A stretch of DNA of 64,000 bases, taken from assembly GCA_022508505.1 (NCBI GenBank), contig JAFLVC010000002.1:1-64000 (forward strand), in the 5' to 3' direction. The position numbers and the translations under genes were made by a program. Shown here piece after piece: positions 45,421 to 53,402 of the stretch; position 1 is the stretch's first letter, and each line of letters opens with the position of its first letter. The stretch is from Clostridiales bacterium (GTDB lineage Bacteria > Bacillota > Clostridia > Christensenellales > Pumilibacteraceae). Below the pieces are notes generated by a model. The model saw nothing but the letters and a program-made list of their open reading frames with translations, did no database searches and had not been told where the DNA came from.

Positions 45421-46149
45421 CTACACGCTTTCGAGCAGCATTTTGTCGGCGACGAGCGCTATGAACTCGCCGTTGGTCGGTTTTTCGTTGTGGTTGTAGA
45501 CGCGAACGCCGAACAGGGTGTTGATGTTTTCTATCTTGCCGCGGTTCCAAGCGACCTCTATCGCGTGGCGAATGGCGCGCTCGACCTTGCTCGGGCTGGT
45601 GTTGAAGTGCTCGGCGACCTCGGGATACAGCTTTTTGGTGATCGAGTTGATTATTTCGGGGCTGTCGATCGTCATTTTGATAGCTTCGCGCAGATACTGA
45701 TAGCCCTTGATGTGCGCGGGAATTCCCACGGTGATGAAGATGTTGCTTATCTTCTCGTCCATAGAACGGTTTTTGGCGGTGGGGCGCTTGGTGTTGACCG
45801 CTTCGACTATGCGCTCGTCGAGGACGGGGAAGGATATCGGCTTCATCATGTAGAAGTCGGCGCCGAGATTCATCGCCTTACTTATAAACGCTTCCTGCGA
45901 CAGCGCGGACACGACGATTATTTTCATGTTGCCCTTGTTGACGCGTTCCAAAACGGAAAATCCGTCAAGCGTGGGCATTACGAGGTCGAGGAGCAGCGCG
46001 TCGGGATGCACCGCGTCGATTTTGTCGAGCGCGTCCTTGCCGTTGACCGCCGTTTCCACAAGCTCGATCTTGTCCGACGTCGCAAAATGCCGCTTAGCCT
46101 CGGTGACGAACTCCGCGTTGTCGTCGCACATCATTACCCGAATTTTCAT
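45421..46149 (-). CDS. spo0A: Sporulation master regulator Spo0A
   Basis: This 242-residue response regulator has a receiver domain (1-120) with acidic pocket D9/D10 and phospho-acceptor D55 (ALLLDLVMP). Its sporulation-specific DNA-binding domain (about 135-240) carries SKVERAIRHAIEVAWNRG and the diagnostic C-terminus PTNGEFIALVADKM. Phosphorylated Spo0A starts sporulation by binding TGTCGAA boxes. AAAGGAG lies before the ATG. A promoter TTGTCT (46211-46216)/TAAAAT (46188-46193) with a 17-bp spacer lies upstream. The spoIVB gene that often precedes spo0A is not adjacent here. Confidence 0.96.
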   Translation of the reverse strand: MKIRVMMCDDNAEFVTEAKRHFATSDKIELVETAVNGKDALDKIDAVHPDALLLDLVMPTLDGFSVLERVNKGNMKIIVVSALSQEAFISKAMNLGADFYMMKPISFPVLDERIVEAVNTKRPTAKNRSMDEKISNIFITVGIPAHIKGYQYLREAIKMTIDSPEIINSITKKLYPEVAEHFNTSPSKVERAIRHAIEVAWNRGKIENINTLFGVRVYNHNEKPTNGEFIALVADKMLLESV

Positions 46150-46498
46150 TGTTTGTATCTCCTTTTCGTTCCGTTAAATCTACTACTATTTTATCATTTT
46201 CGAGCTATACAGACAAGCCTCGCATGCGTGTGAAAAAGGGGTGCTTTTGTCATAGAAGGTCTGTTTTTGCCGAAAATACACGTTTGCTTTCGCGCTGCGT
46301 ACGTTTTCGTCCTATTTTGGGCGAGTAAAAAAGTACACAAAAACCATTAAATGTGCCGTAAAATCGCGTTTCATGGCGACTTCGCGGGCAATTTACGCAA
46401 AATACTATCCAAAACGAATAATATGTTGTATAATAACAATACACTCGTATAAAACGTGGGCGGCAAACGCACGCGTTCTACAATCAGAGGAGGCTCTC

Positions 46499-47368
46499 AT
46501 GGGTTTTATTCTTGCGGCGGATACTTCCGGCGATATCCCCCGGACCGAAATGACGGCGCGAAACATCGAGTACAAGTCGCTCGTTTACACAATCGACGGC
46601 GTCGAGTATCCCGACAACTTCTCGCTCGACTCGGAGTATAAGGCGTTCTACGACGAGATACGCGCCGGCAAGCTCCCCACGACCTCGCAGATAAACACGC
46701 TGGAGCACGAGGAGTTTTTCGAGTCGCTTTTGCAAAAGTACGAGGACGACATACTCTACGTCACGCTGTCGTCCGGTCTTTCGGGCTCGTACGAGAGCGC
46801 AGTGCTCGCCGCGAAAAATCTTTTGGAAAAAACGGGACGTAAAATATATGTCGTCGATTCGCTCGGCGCGACAATTTCTCAGCGCAAGGTTGTCGACAAA
46901 GCGGAGCAGCTCAGAAACGACGGATTGAGCGCGAAAGAGGCCGCGGCCGTGCTTGTCGATTACGTCAAGCACATCCAGACCTGGTTCATGCCGACCGACC
47001 TCAAGCACCTTTGCCGCGGCGGCAGGGTGTCGCGTGCGGCGGCGACCTTCGGCACTATGCTCAACATCAAGCCCGTGCTGTTTATAGATCGGTTGGGCAA
47101 GCTCCCCGTAATTAAAAAGCTGCGCGGCGCCTCTAACGGTATGACGTATATGTTAGAACGCTTTAAAGAATATGCGACTGCTACGCCCCACAGGGTATAT
47201 ATAGCTTCGGCGGACAGCGATTTCGCCGAAGAAATGCGCCAAAAGGTAAAGGACGCCCGCCCCGACTGCGACGTCGTAATCGGTTGGATAGGACCGGTTA
47301 TCGGTGCGCACACAGGCTGCGGCGCCGTCGGCGTTTCGTTCGAGTCCGACATCGAAAGACCGTACTAA
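46499..47368 (+). CDS. DegV-family fatty-acid-binding protein
   Basis: This 289-residue protein has the DegV layout: ADTSGDIP near the N-terminus, TSQINTLEHEEFFE, the VTLSSGLSGSYESAV lipid-carboxylate-binding motif, VVDSLGAT, and a C-terminal HTGCGAVGV-type ending. DegV proteins (FakB) deliver fatty acids to a fatty-acid kinase. The ATG has AGAGGAGG before it, and TATAAT occurs at 46429-46434. It stands alone; no fatty-acid kinase is nearby. Confidence 0.9.
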   Translation: MGFILAADTSGDIPRTEMTARNIEYKSLVYTIDGVEYPDNFSLDSEYKAFYDEIRAGKLPTTSQINTLEHEEFFESLLQKYEDDILYVTLSSGLSGSYESAVLAAKNLLEKTGRKIYVVDSLGATISQRKVVDKAEQLRNDGLSAKEAAAVLVDYVKHIQTWFMPTDLKHLCRGGRVSRAAATFGTMLNIKPVLFIDRLGKLPVIKKLRGASNGMTYMLERFKEYATATPHRVYIASADSDFAEEMRQKVKDARPDCDVVIGWIGPVIGAHTGCGAVGVSFESDIERPY

Positions 47369-47450
47369 GCGCCACTTCAAGGCTAAGATAAGAGATAATA
47401 GATAAGAATGAATAATTAAGGAAGCGCGAGTCAAAGCTCGCGCTTTTATG
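47369..47450. repeat. Dispersed repeat copy
   Basis: Contains AGATAAGAGATAATAGATAAGAATG-like repeats (47381-47410) and a GAAGCGCGAG...CTCGCGCTTTT hairpin (47420-47447), which may also terminate the DegV transcript. Confidence 0.6.
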
Positions 47451-47498
47451 TTTTTTGGCCTACGTATATTTTCGGTTTAACATACGGCGTCAAAACAG

Positions 47499-47527
47499 TT
47501 GCGTTTTTTTTATTCGTTTGTTATAAT
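47499..47527 (+). promoter_or_regulatory. Promoter of tRNA-Met
   Basis: TTGCGT (47499-47504) and TATAAT (47522-47527), 17 bp apart, 17 bases before the tRNA. Confidence 0.7.
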
Positions 47528-47544
47528 AGTCGAGCAATATGTGT

Positions 47545-47621
47545 GGCGGCATAGCTCAGCTGGCTAGAGCGTCCGGTTCATACCCGGCAGGTCATTGGTT
47601 CGAATCCGATTGCCGCTACCA
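47545..47621 (+). tRNA. tRNA-Met (anticodon CAT), CCA encoded
   Basis: The acceptor stem GGCGGCA/TGCCGCT has a G-U first pair. The D arm is AGCTC...GAGC, the anticodon loop TTCATAC (anticodon at 47579-47581), the T arm ATTGGTTCGAATCCGAT, and CCA is encoded. The G1-U72 pair and D arm fit an elongator Met tRNA, or an Ile tRNA with modified C34, better than an initiator. Confidence 0.9.
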
Positions 47622-47622
47622 T

Positions 47623-47660
47623 GAAAGACCCAAAACGAATCTTTTCGTTTTGGGTCTTTC
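47623..47660 (+). terminator. Terminator-like perfect hairpin after tRNA-Met
   Basis: A 17-bp inverted repeat GAAAGACCCAAAACGAA/TTCGTTTTGGGTCTTTC begins two bases after the tRNA. Confidence 0.65.
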
Positions 47661-47897
47661 AAATGAAGCGCCGCCTACGGCGGCATGAAAAATGAAGACG
47701 TTCACTTCGTTCACTAATGAAGTCGCTCGCTTGTGCTCGCTAATTAAGGTGGCGCTTCGCTTCATTTTTCATTAGGTGCCGTAGGCACCGTCTTCATTAT
47801 TCGTTTTAGGTTTGTTATGCTCTACCATTTATCGGTGACGTCGAAAGACGTTGCCGATTTTTTTTGTTATCGGCGCTTTTAAAAATTTCGGAAGGTA
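47661..47897. repeat. Gene-free stretch with nested short palindromes and a terminator
   Basis: A series of paired segments (GCCGCCTACGGCGGC, TTCACTTCGTTCACT, GTGCCGTAGGCAC) is interspersed with AAAATGAAG strings. A strong terminator ATCGG-TG-ACGTC/GACGT-TG-CCGAT with eight T lies at 47831-47866. No gene seen; a small RNA ending at that terminator is possible. Confidence 0.5.
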
Positions 47898-48016
47898 TTG
47901 ACAAAGTCGATTAAATGCTATAAAATACTTTTACAAGTTTTAATACGGCTCACACTATAGGTACTCTTATCGGTCTGCGGTTTTAAAAGTTGAATACTAC
48001 AAGGAGAAAGGCTTCC

Positions 48017-48196
48017 ATGACTGACAAGGTGCTTACTTGCAGGGATTGCGGAAAGGAGTTTACTTTTACCGCGGGGGAACAGGAGTTCTACGCGGAAAAG
48101 GGTTTCGAGCACGAGCCGACGCGCTGCCCCGAATGCCGCAAGATAAACAAGGCTAAGCGTGCCGCCGCGCGCAACAACCGCCGCAACGATCAATAA
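48017..48196 (+). CDS. Small zinc-ribbon protein
   Basis: This 59-residue protein has one zinc ribbon: CRDCGKEF (residues 8-15) and CPECRK near residue 40, with an Arg/Lys/Asn-rich tail. It is the widespread single zinc-ribbon (zf-trcl) family seen in Clostridia, probably nucleic-acid binding. TTGACA (47898-47903)/TAAAAT (47921-47926) and AAGGAG precede it. Confidence 0.82.
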   Translation: MTDKVLTCRDCGKEFTFTAGEQEFYAEKGFEHEPTRCPECRKINKAKRAAARNNRRNDQ

Positions 48197-48255
48197 TTTG
48201 CTCACACAATCGTCAAAAAGCGTCCGACATACAATCGGGCGTTTTTGTTTTTGCA

Positions 48256-48284
48256 TTGACTATTATCGCGTTTTATTGTATAAT
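48256..48284 (+). promoter_or_regulatory. Consensus promoter of the histidine kinase gene (leaderless)
   Basis: TTGACT (48256-48261) and TATAAT (48279-48284), spacer 17. Six bases separate the -10 box from the ATG at 48291. Confidence 0.75.
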
Positions 48285-48290
48285 ACGGGT

Positions 48291-49808
48291 ATGGAAGAAA
48301 GAACTCCGCCGCTCGACATCGCGGCAGACAAAAAGACGGACGACAAGCCCGCCGTCAAAAAACGCCGCAATTGGTTCGGCTCGCTCAAGATAAAGACGAG
48401 CTTTACCTTTATTGCGTTTGCGGCGGCGATCCTCGTCATACTGTGGGCGATATTTTTGATATTCATTTTCGGAGTCTACGGGCGAATGCTCGAAAACGAT
48501 TTGGCGGCGGTGGGCGACGCCGTCGCGGCGCGAGTGCCGTCCGCTATCGAGGACGTGGACTCCCTTCAAGCGACGCTCAGCGACCACGCACAGCGCGACT
48601 CCGTTTCCATAACCGTTTTCACCGTCGGAGAGGACGGCATTCCCAACGCCCCGATAATCAATATCGACACGTTCGGCAACAGCATAGACACCGAAAAGCC
48701 GGAGTCGTTTGACGCCATCATTGCGGACATCGACTTCGACGACGTGTTCGTCAAGCGCGGCGGCGTCGGCCGAGTCAGTACCGAAATGGGCGACTACATG
48801 TGCTACGGCGCAAAGCGAAACGTCAGTTTGAACGGCGAGCACACCGAGCTCTACATTCTCGTCGCCGAGCCCGACGACCTGTTCAACTCGCAGACCATGA
48901 TACTTATCTATGCGCTCGTCGTGATTACGGCGGTCGTGCTTGTGGGCGCTATCATAAGCTCGATATTCATGTCGGACTATCAGATACGGCTACTCCGCGG
49001 GTTTTCGCGGAACGCCAAAAGGCTTGCCGAGGGCGACTTCGACGCCGAGTTCTCGGGTGGCGGCTACGAGGAATACGACAACCTCGCGAGTGCGCTCAAC
49101 GCCGCAAAGGACAGTATCAAAAAAACGGAAGCGCTGCAGCGCGACATGATTGCAAACGTTTCGCACGACATACGCACGCCGCTCACCATGATACGCGCGT
49201 ATGCCGAAATGCTGCGCGACATGCCGCTCGATCCCGAAAAGCGCGAAAGGACAGCCGAAATCATCATAGCGGAAAGCGACAGGCTGGACGCTCTTACCGC
49301 AGACATCTTGAACCTGTCAAAATTGCAGGCGGGCGTCGTCGAGTTCAAGTACGAGCCGCTCTACATAGGCGAGCTCGCTTACGCCACGCTCGTGGAGTTC
49401 GAAATCTTCCGTACGCGCGACGGCGTCAAGTTCGAAACGGACATAGACGACAACGCTCTTGCGGTGTGCGACAGCTCGCGCATATTTCAGGTATTTTACA
49501 ATCTCATCATCAACGCGATCAATTACAGCGGCGACGACAAGACGGTCATCGTCCGCGTCAAGAATAAAGAAAACGCCGTGCGCGTCGAGGTCGCCGATCA
49601 CGGCAAGGGCATCGAGCCGGACGAGCTAGACAACGTTTGGGACAGGTACTACCGTTCGGCGCACACCAAGAGAAGCGCCGTCGGTTCGGGACTCGGTCTC
49701 AGTATTTGCAAGAGCATTCTCGAAGCGCACAAAGCCGAGTACGGCGTTACGTCCGAGCTCGGCAAGGGGACTACGTTCTGGTTTGAATTGGCGACAAAGA
49801 ATGATTAG
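48291..49808 (+). CDS. Orphan sensor histidine kinase
   Basis: This 505-residue kinase has a first membrane helix at about 38-62 and an extracellular sensor domain to about 205. A second helix (about 210-232) and a HAMP domain follow. The HisKA has phospho-acceptor H292 (NVSHDIRTPL), and the HATPase has NLIINAINYS, DHGKGIEPDEL and GSGLGLSICKS. No response regulator gene adjoins it; Spo0A is about 2 kb away on the other strand, so feeding the sporulation pathway is possible but unproven. Translation probably starts on a leaderless message. Confidence 0.9.
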   Translation: MEERTPPLDIAADKKTDDKPAVKKRRNWFGSLKIKTSFTFIAFAAAILVILWAIFLIFIFGVYGRMLENDLAAVGDAVAARVPSAIEDVDSLQATLSDHAQRDSVSITVFTVGEDGIPNAPIINIDTFGNSIDTEKPESFDAIIADIDFDDVFVKRGGVGRVSTEMGDYMCYGAKRNVSLNGEHTELYILVAEPDDLFNSQTMILIYALVVITAVVLVGAIISSIFMSDYQIRLLRGFSRNAKRLAEGDFDAEFSGGGYEEYDNLASALNAAKDSIKKTEALQRDMIANVSHDIRTPLTMIRAYAEMLRDMPLDPEKRERTAEIIIAESDRLDALTADILNLSKLQAGVVEFKYEPLYIGELAYATLVEFEIFRTRDGVKFETDIDDNALAVCDSSRIFQVFYNLIINAINYSGDDKTVIVRVKNKENAVRVEVADHGKGIEPDELDNVWDRYYRSAHTKRSAVGSGLGLSICKSILEAHKAEYGVTSELGKGTTFWFELATKND

Positions 49809-49957
49809 CAGATAGCGCCGCAAGCGGCTGAGCGCCGCGTTGCGGCTAAGATAAGAGATAAGAGATAAGAAATAATAATGAATAATTAAGGAAGCGCGGG
49901 ATTTATATGCCCGCGCTTTTATTCTAAAATCCGACCTTAATTATTATCTATTATCTA
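49809..49957. repeat. Dispersed repeat copy
   Basis: AGATAAGAGATAAGAGATAAG strings, AATGAATAATTAAGG, and a GCGCGGG...CCCGCGC hairpin (49891-49920). A TATCTATTATCTATTATTTC run in the opposite sense follows, so the whole element is an imperfect inverted repeat. Confidence 0.65.
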
Positions 49958-50254
49958 TTATTTCTTATCTATTGTCTTAGACTCGGGGTGCCGCTTGACG
50001 ACATTCCGAGTCGCCCAGTATGCGATGAGATATCCGCCGAATAGGCAGGCGAAGATGTACGGCGCGATAACCGTGCCCGTAAGTATTATGTATGCGACGA
50101 GTGCGCCGCCGACGGTAAGCGCTACGAGTGAGTCCAAAACGATTGTAACCGGTTTTAGATCGGTTCTTTTTGCGAGCGCGCTCGCTGCCATATACAGCAC
50201 GCGCGTGGCGACGCCAAGCCCGAGCGAAAACAAAAAGGCGTACAGCTCGGTCAT
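49958..50254 (-). CDS. yabQ: YabQ-like spore cortex membrane protein
   Basis: This 98-residue membrane protein has three helices (about 5-27, 38-60, 65-85) and starts with an ATG overlapping the yabP stop (ATGA). The position after yabP and the helix pattern fit YabQ, needed for cortex formation, although sequence identity is weak and it is shorter than the Bacillus protein. Confidence 0.7.
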   Translation of the reverse strand: MTELYAFLFSLGLGVATRVLYMAASALAKRTDLKPVTIVLDSLVALTVGGALVAYIILTGTVIAPYIFACLFGGYLIAYWATRNVVKRHPESKTIDKK

Positions 50255-50535
50255 TTGAAAATGCGCTTTAAGAGCGACTGCTTAGCCGCCGTGTACTTTA
50301 TGCCGTCGATGTTGCCGCTTAAAGCGAGGTCGCCGCTCGCTTCGTCGAAGCGCTCGATCTTGAGCTCGCTGCCGGATATGACGAGCCGTCCCAAGCACGA
50401 CACGAGGATTATCTCCGTCGCGTTGGAGCTTTCCACTCGTACTACGCCCGTGAGCGTCGCTTTTTTGCGGTCGGTCACGGCGATAGAGTGCGATGTGAAC
50501 TTGGTCTTAAATACTTCCGCGTTGTTTTCTTTCAT
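50251..50535 (-). CDS. yabP: Sporulation protein YabP
   Basis: This 94-residue beta-rich protein has the YabP pattern: SIAVTDRKKATLTGVVRVES, SCLGRLVISGSELKIERF, SGDLALSGNIDGIKY, and a terminal LLKRIFK. In Bacillus it acts in the mother cell at the spore cortex under sigma-E. The ATG at 50535 has no ribosome binding site and lies six bases after a sigma-E-like -10 box. The longer in-frame extension upstream lies beyond the promoter. Confidence 0.88.
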   Translation of the reverse strand: MKENNAEVFKTKFTSHSIAVTDRKKATLTGVVRVESSNATEIILVSCLGRLVISGSELKIERFDEASGDLALSGNIDGIKYTAAKQSLLKRIFK

Positions 50536-50541
50536 GTAAAT

Positions 50542-50570
50542 AAAGTATGCGGCGCTTCCGCCTAATATGT
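50542..50570 (-). promoter_or_regulatory. Sigma-E-like promoter of yabP (leaderless)
   Basis: ACATATT (50564-50570) and CATACTTT (50542-50549), 14 bp apart, match sigma-E -35 (KMATATT) and -10 (CATACAAT) consensus well. The -10 element ends six bases before the ATG. Confidence 0.65.
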
Positions 50571-50764
50571 TTATTTCTCGCGGTCGCGCCGCTTTTTCCC
50601 GCAGACGCAAAATAACCCGAAAGCTACATGTCAAAAAAATTTTCGGTCAAAACGATTGCTTTTCGGCGGCGTGTGTTGTAAAATTATAGTGTTGCAGGTT
50701 AGAGGCGGTAGGCTCGTTGCGGAGCGCGATTGCCATAACCTAAGGCATCGAAAAGAGGATTTTT

Positions 50765-53275
50765 ATGGACATCAAAAAACAGCTTGCCGAGGAGTTTTCC
50801 CTCAAAGAAGAGCACTGCTCAAACATCGTCGACCTGCTCGATCAGGACAACACCGTTCCGTTTATCGCGCGCTACCGCAAGGAGATGCACGGCGGCACCG
50901 ACGATCAGGTCATTCGTGCGCTTTCCGAGCGCTACGACTATCTCAAAAACCTCGCCAAGCGCAAGGAAGAGATTAAAAACTCCATCGAGGAGCAAGGCAA
51001 GTGGACGGACGAGCTCGCCGCTCAGCTCGACGCCGCAAAGACGTTGACCGAAGCGGAGGATATTTACCGCCCGTACAAACAGAAGAAAAAGACGCGTGCG
51101 TCGGTCGCGATTGCGCGTGGCTTGGAGCCGCTTGCCGACATCATCGAGGCGCAGGAGCTTGCATCTTACGACGAACAGGAGCTCACCGCGCCGTATATCG
51201 ACGCCGAAAAGGAAGTGCCCGACGCCGCAGCTGCGATAAGCGGCGCATGCGACATAATAGCCGAACGCATATCGGACGACGCGGCTATTCGCAAGGCGCT
51301 TCGCGAAAGCGCGCTGTCGGAGGGGCATTTGGTCGCCGCCGCCGACGAGTCGTGCAAGGACGACGAAAAGAAAAAGATTTACGAGACGTACTTCAAGTTT
51401 GACGAGCCGGTGTCGACTGTGCCCAGCCACCGCATTCTCGCAGTCAACCGCGGCGAGAAGGAGAGCTGTCTCAAGGTGAATATTACGGTCGACGAAGCGA
51501 AGGCGATTTCGACGATTTCCGCCGCCAAAAAGAAGAGCTCGGCGTTCGATGCGTTGATTGACAAGACGATAGAGGACAGCTATAAGCGCCTTATTGCGCC
51601 GAGCATAGAGCGCGAGGTGCGCGCAGAGCTATTGGACCGCGCGTCCGAGCAGGCGATCAAGACCTTTGAATCCAACCTCAAGCCGCTGCTCTTGCAGCCG
51701 CCATTAAAGGGCAAGGTCATACTCGGGCTCGATCCCGCCTACCGCACAGGCTGCAAGCTCGCCGTCATCGACGCGAGCGGAAACTTCCTCGCGAGCTCCG
51801 TCATATATCCCACGCCGCCGCAAAAGAAAATCGAGCAGGCGAAGGTTACCATGAAAGAGCTCATTGCAAAGTACTCCGTCGACTGCATAGCAATCGGCAA
51901 CGGCACCGCATCCAAGGAGTCCGAGATATTTGTGTCCGAGCTTTTGAAAGAGATTGACCGTCCCGTTCAGTACGCGATAGTTTCGGAGTCCGGCGCGTCG
52001 GTATACTCGGGCAGCAAGCTTGGCGCGGAGGAGTTCCCCGAGCTCGACCTCACGATAAGGAGCGCCATTTCTATAGCGCGCCGCCTTCTCGATCCGCTCG
52101 CAGAGCTTATCAAGGTGGACGTGCGCTCGCTTGGCGTCGGTCAGTATCAGCACGACATGCCGCAAAAGCGGCTGGTGTCGTCGCTCACCGCCGCAGTCGA
52201 GGACTGCGTCAACAGCGTGGGCGTCGACCTCAACACCGCGTCGTACTCGCTGCTCTCGTACGTGTCAGGGCTCAATATCGGCACGGCAAAGAGCATAGTC
52301 GAGTACAGGTCAAACAAGCGGTTCGGCTCGAGAAAGGAGCTACTCAAGGTTCCCAAGCTCGGAGCAAAGGCGTTTGAACAGTGCGCCGGATTTTTGCGCA
52401 TAACGGACGGCGAGAACGTTCTCGACAACACCGCCGTTCACCCCGAGTCGTACGAGGCTGCCGAAAAGCTCATCAAAAAGTTCGGTTACACCGACGCCGA
52501 CGTCAGGGAGGGCAAGCTTTCCGACATCAAGGCAAAAGTAGCGGAAGCGGGCGAGGAAAAAATCGCCGCCGAGATAGGCGTCGGCGTTCCCACCCTCAAC
52601 GACATTGTAAGCGAGCTCGTAAAGCCGGGCAGAGATATACGCGACGAGCTGCCGCCGCCCGTGCTTCGCTCCGACCTCATGGACATGAACGACCTCAAGG
52701 ACGGAATGAAGGTTTCGGGCGTCGTCAGAAACGTTACCGACTTCGGCGCGTTCGTGGATATTTCGGTACACCAAGACGGACTGCTGCATATATCGGAGAT
52801 GTCGAACAGCTTTGTTCGCCATCCGTCGGACGTTCTCAAGGTGGGCGACAAGGTTGAAGTGTGGGTGCTCTCCGTCGACAAAGACAAGCACCGCATAGCG
52901 CTCACCATGATAGATCCCGCGCTCCGCGAGAGCAAGAAGGCGGAGTACGAAAAGCAGAAGGCGGAGCGTGCCGAGAAAAAGGCGGAATGGGAAAAGCAGA
53001 AGGCCGAGCGCGCCGCCAAAAAAGCGGAATGGGAAAAGCGCCACGCCGAATGGGAAAAGCGTCAGCAAGAGCGCAAGGAGCGTCAAGAGCGTGGCGAGGG
53101 CGAGCGCAGAGAAAGGCCCGCCTTCGATAAGCGCGACGACCGTCACGGAAAGGACAGGAACGACCGCCGCGAGAGAGGTGATTACCGCGAACGCGACCGC
53201 GAGTACGTTTCCACCGAAAATATGACGATGGAGCAAAAGCTCGCGGCGCTTGCGAGCAAGTTCAACCGCAAGTAA
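50765..53275 (+). CDS. tex: Tex-family S1 RNA-binding protein
   Basis: This 836-residue protein has the Tex order: N-terminal helical region, YqgF-like RNase H fold (about 318-450; VILGLDPAYRTGCKLAVID), helix-hairpin-helix (about 490-560; DLNTASYSLLSYVSGL), and an S1 domain (about 645-715; GVVRNVTDFGAFVDI). It ends in a Lys/Glu/Arg-rich low-complexity tail (720-836) with KAEWEKQKAER repeats, longer than in typical Tex (about 720-780 residues). Tex binds RNA and affects transcription and stress tolerance. AGAGGA precedes the ATG. Confidence 0.93.
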   Translation: MDIKKQLAEEFSLKEEHCSNIVDLLDQDNTVPFIARYRKEMHGGTDDQVIRALSERYDYLKNLAKRKEEIKNSIEEQGKWTDELAAQLDAAKTLTEAEDIYRPYKQKKKTRASVAIARGLEPLADIIEAQELASYDEQELTAPYIDAEKEVPDAAAAISGACDIIAERISDDAAIRKALRESALSEGHLVAAADESCKDDEKKKIYETYFKFDEPVSTVPSHRILAVNRGEKESCLKVNITVDEAKAISTISAAKKKSSAFDALIDKTIEDSYKRLIAPSIEREVRAELLDRASEQAIKTFESNLKPLLLQPPLKGKVILGLDPAYRTGCKLAVIDASGNFLASSVIYPTPPQKKIEQAKVTMKELIAKYSVDCIAIGNGTASKESEIFVSELLKEIDRPVQYAIVSESGASVYSGSKLGAEEFPELDLTIRSAISIARRLLDPLAELIKVDVRSLGVGQYQHDMPQKRLVSSLTAAVEDCVNSVGVDLNTASYSLLSYVSGLNIGTAKSIVEYRSNKRFGSRKELLKVPKLGAKAFEQCAGFLRITDGENVLDNTAVHPESYEAAEKLIKKFGYTDADVREGKLSDIKAKVAEAGEEKIAAEIGVGVPTLNDIVSELVKPGRDIRDELPPPVLRSDLMDMNDLKDGMKVSGVVRNVTDFGAFVDISVHQDGLLHISEMSNSFVRHPSDVLKVGDKVEVWVLSVDKDKHRIALTMIDPALRESKKAEYEKQKAERAEKKAEWEKQKAERAAKKAEWEKRHAEWEKRQQERKERQERGEGERRERPAFDKRDDRHGKDRNDRRERGDYRERDREYVSTENMTMEQKLAALASKFNRK

Positions 53276-53402
53276 AATAATTAAAAATCGTCCGTGTACG
53301 CATTTAAAACGGTTGACAAAAAGCGGGGCGTTTACTACAATAATAAAGATGTTGCAAGGGCGCCGTAAGTAATTACGGCGTTCTATTTTTAAGGAGTGAA
53401 CT

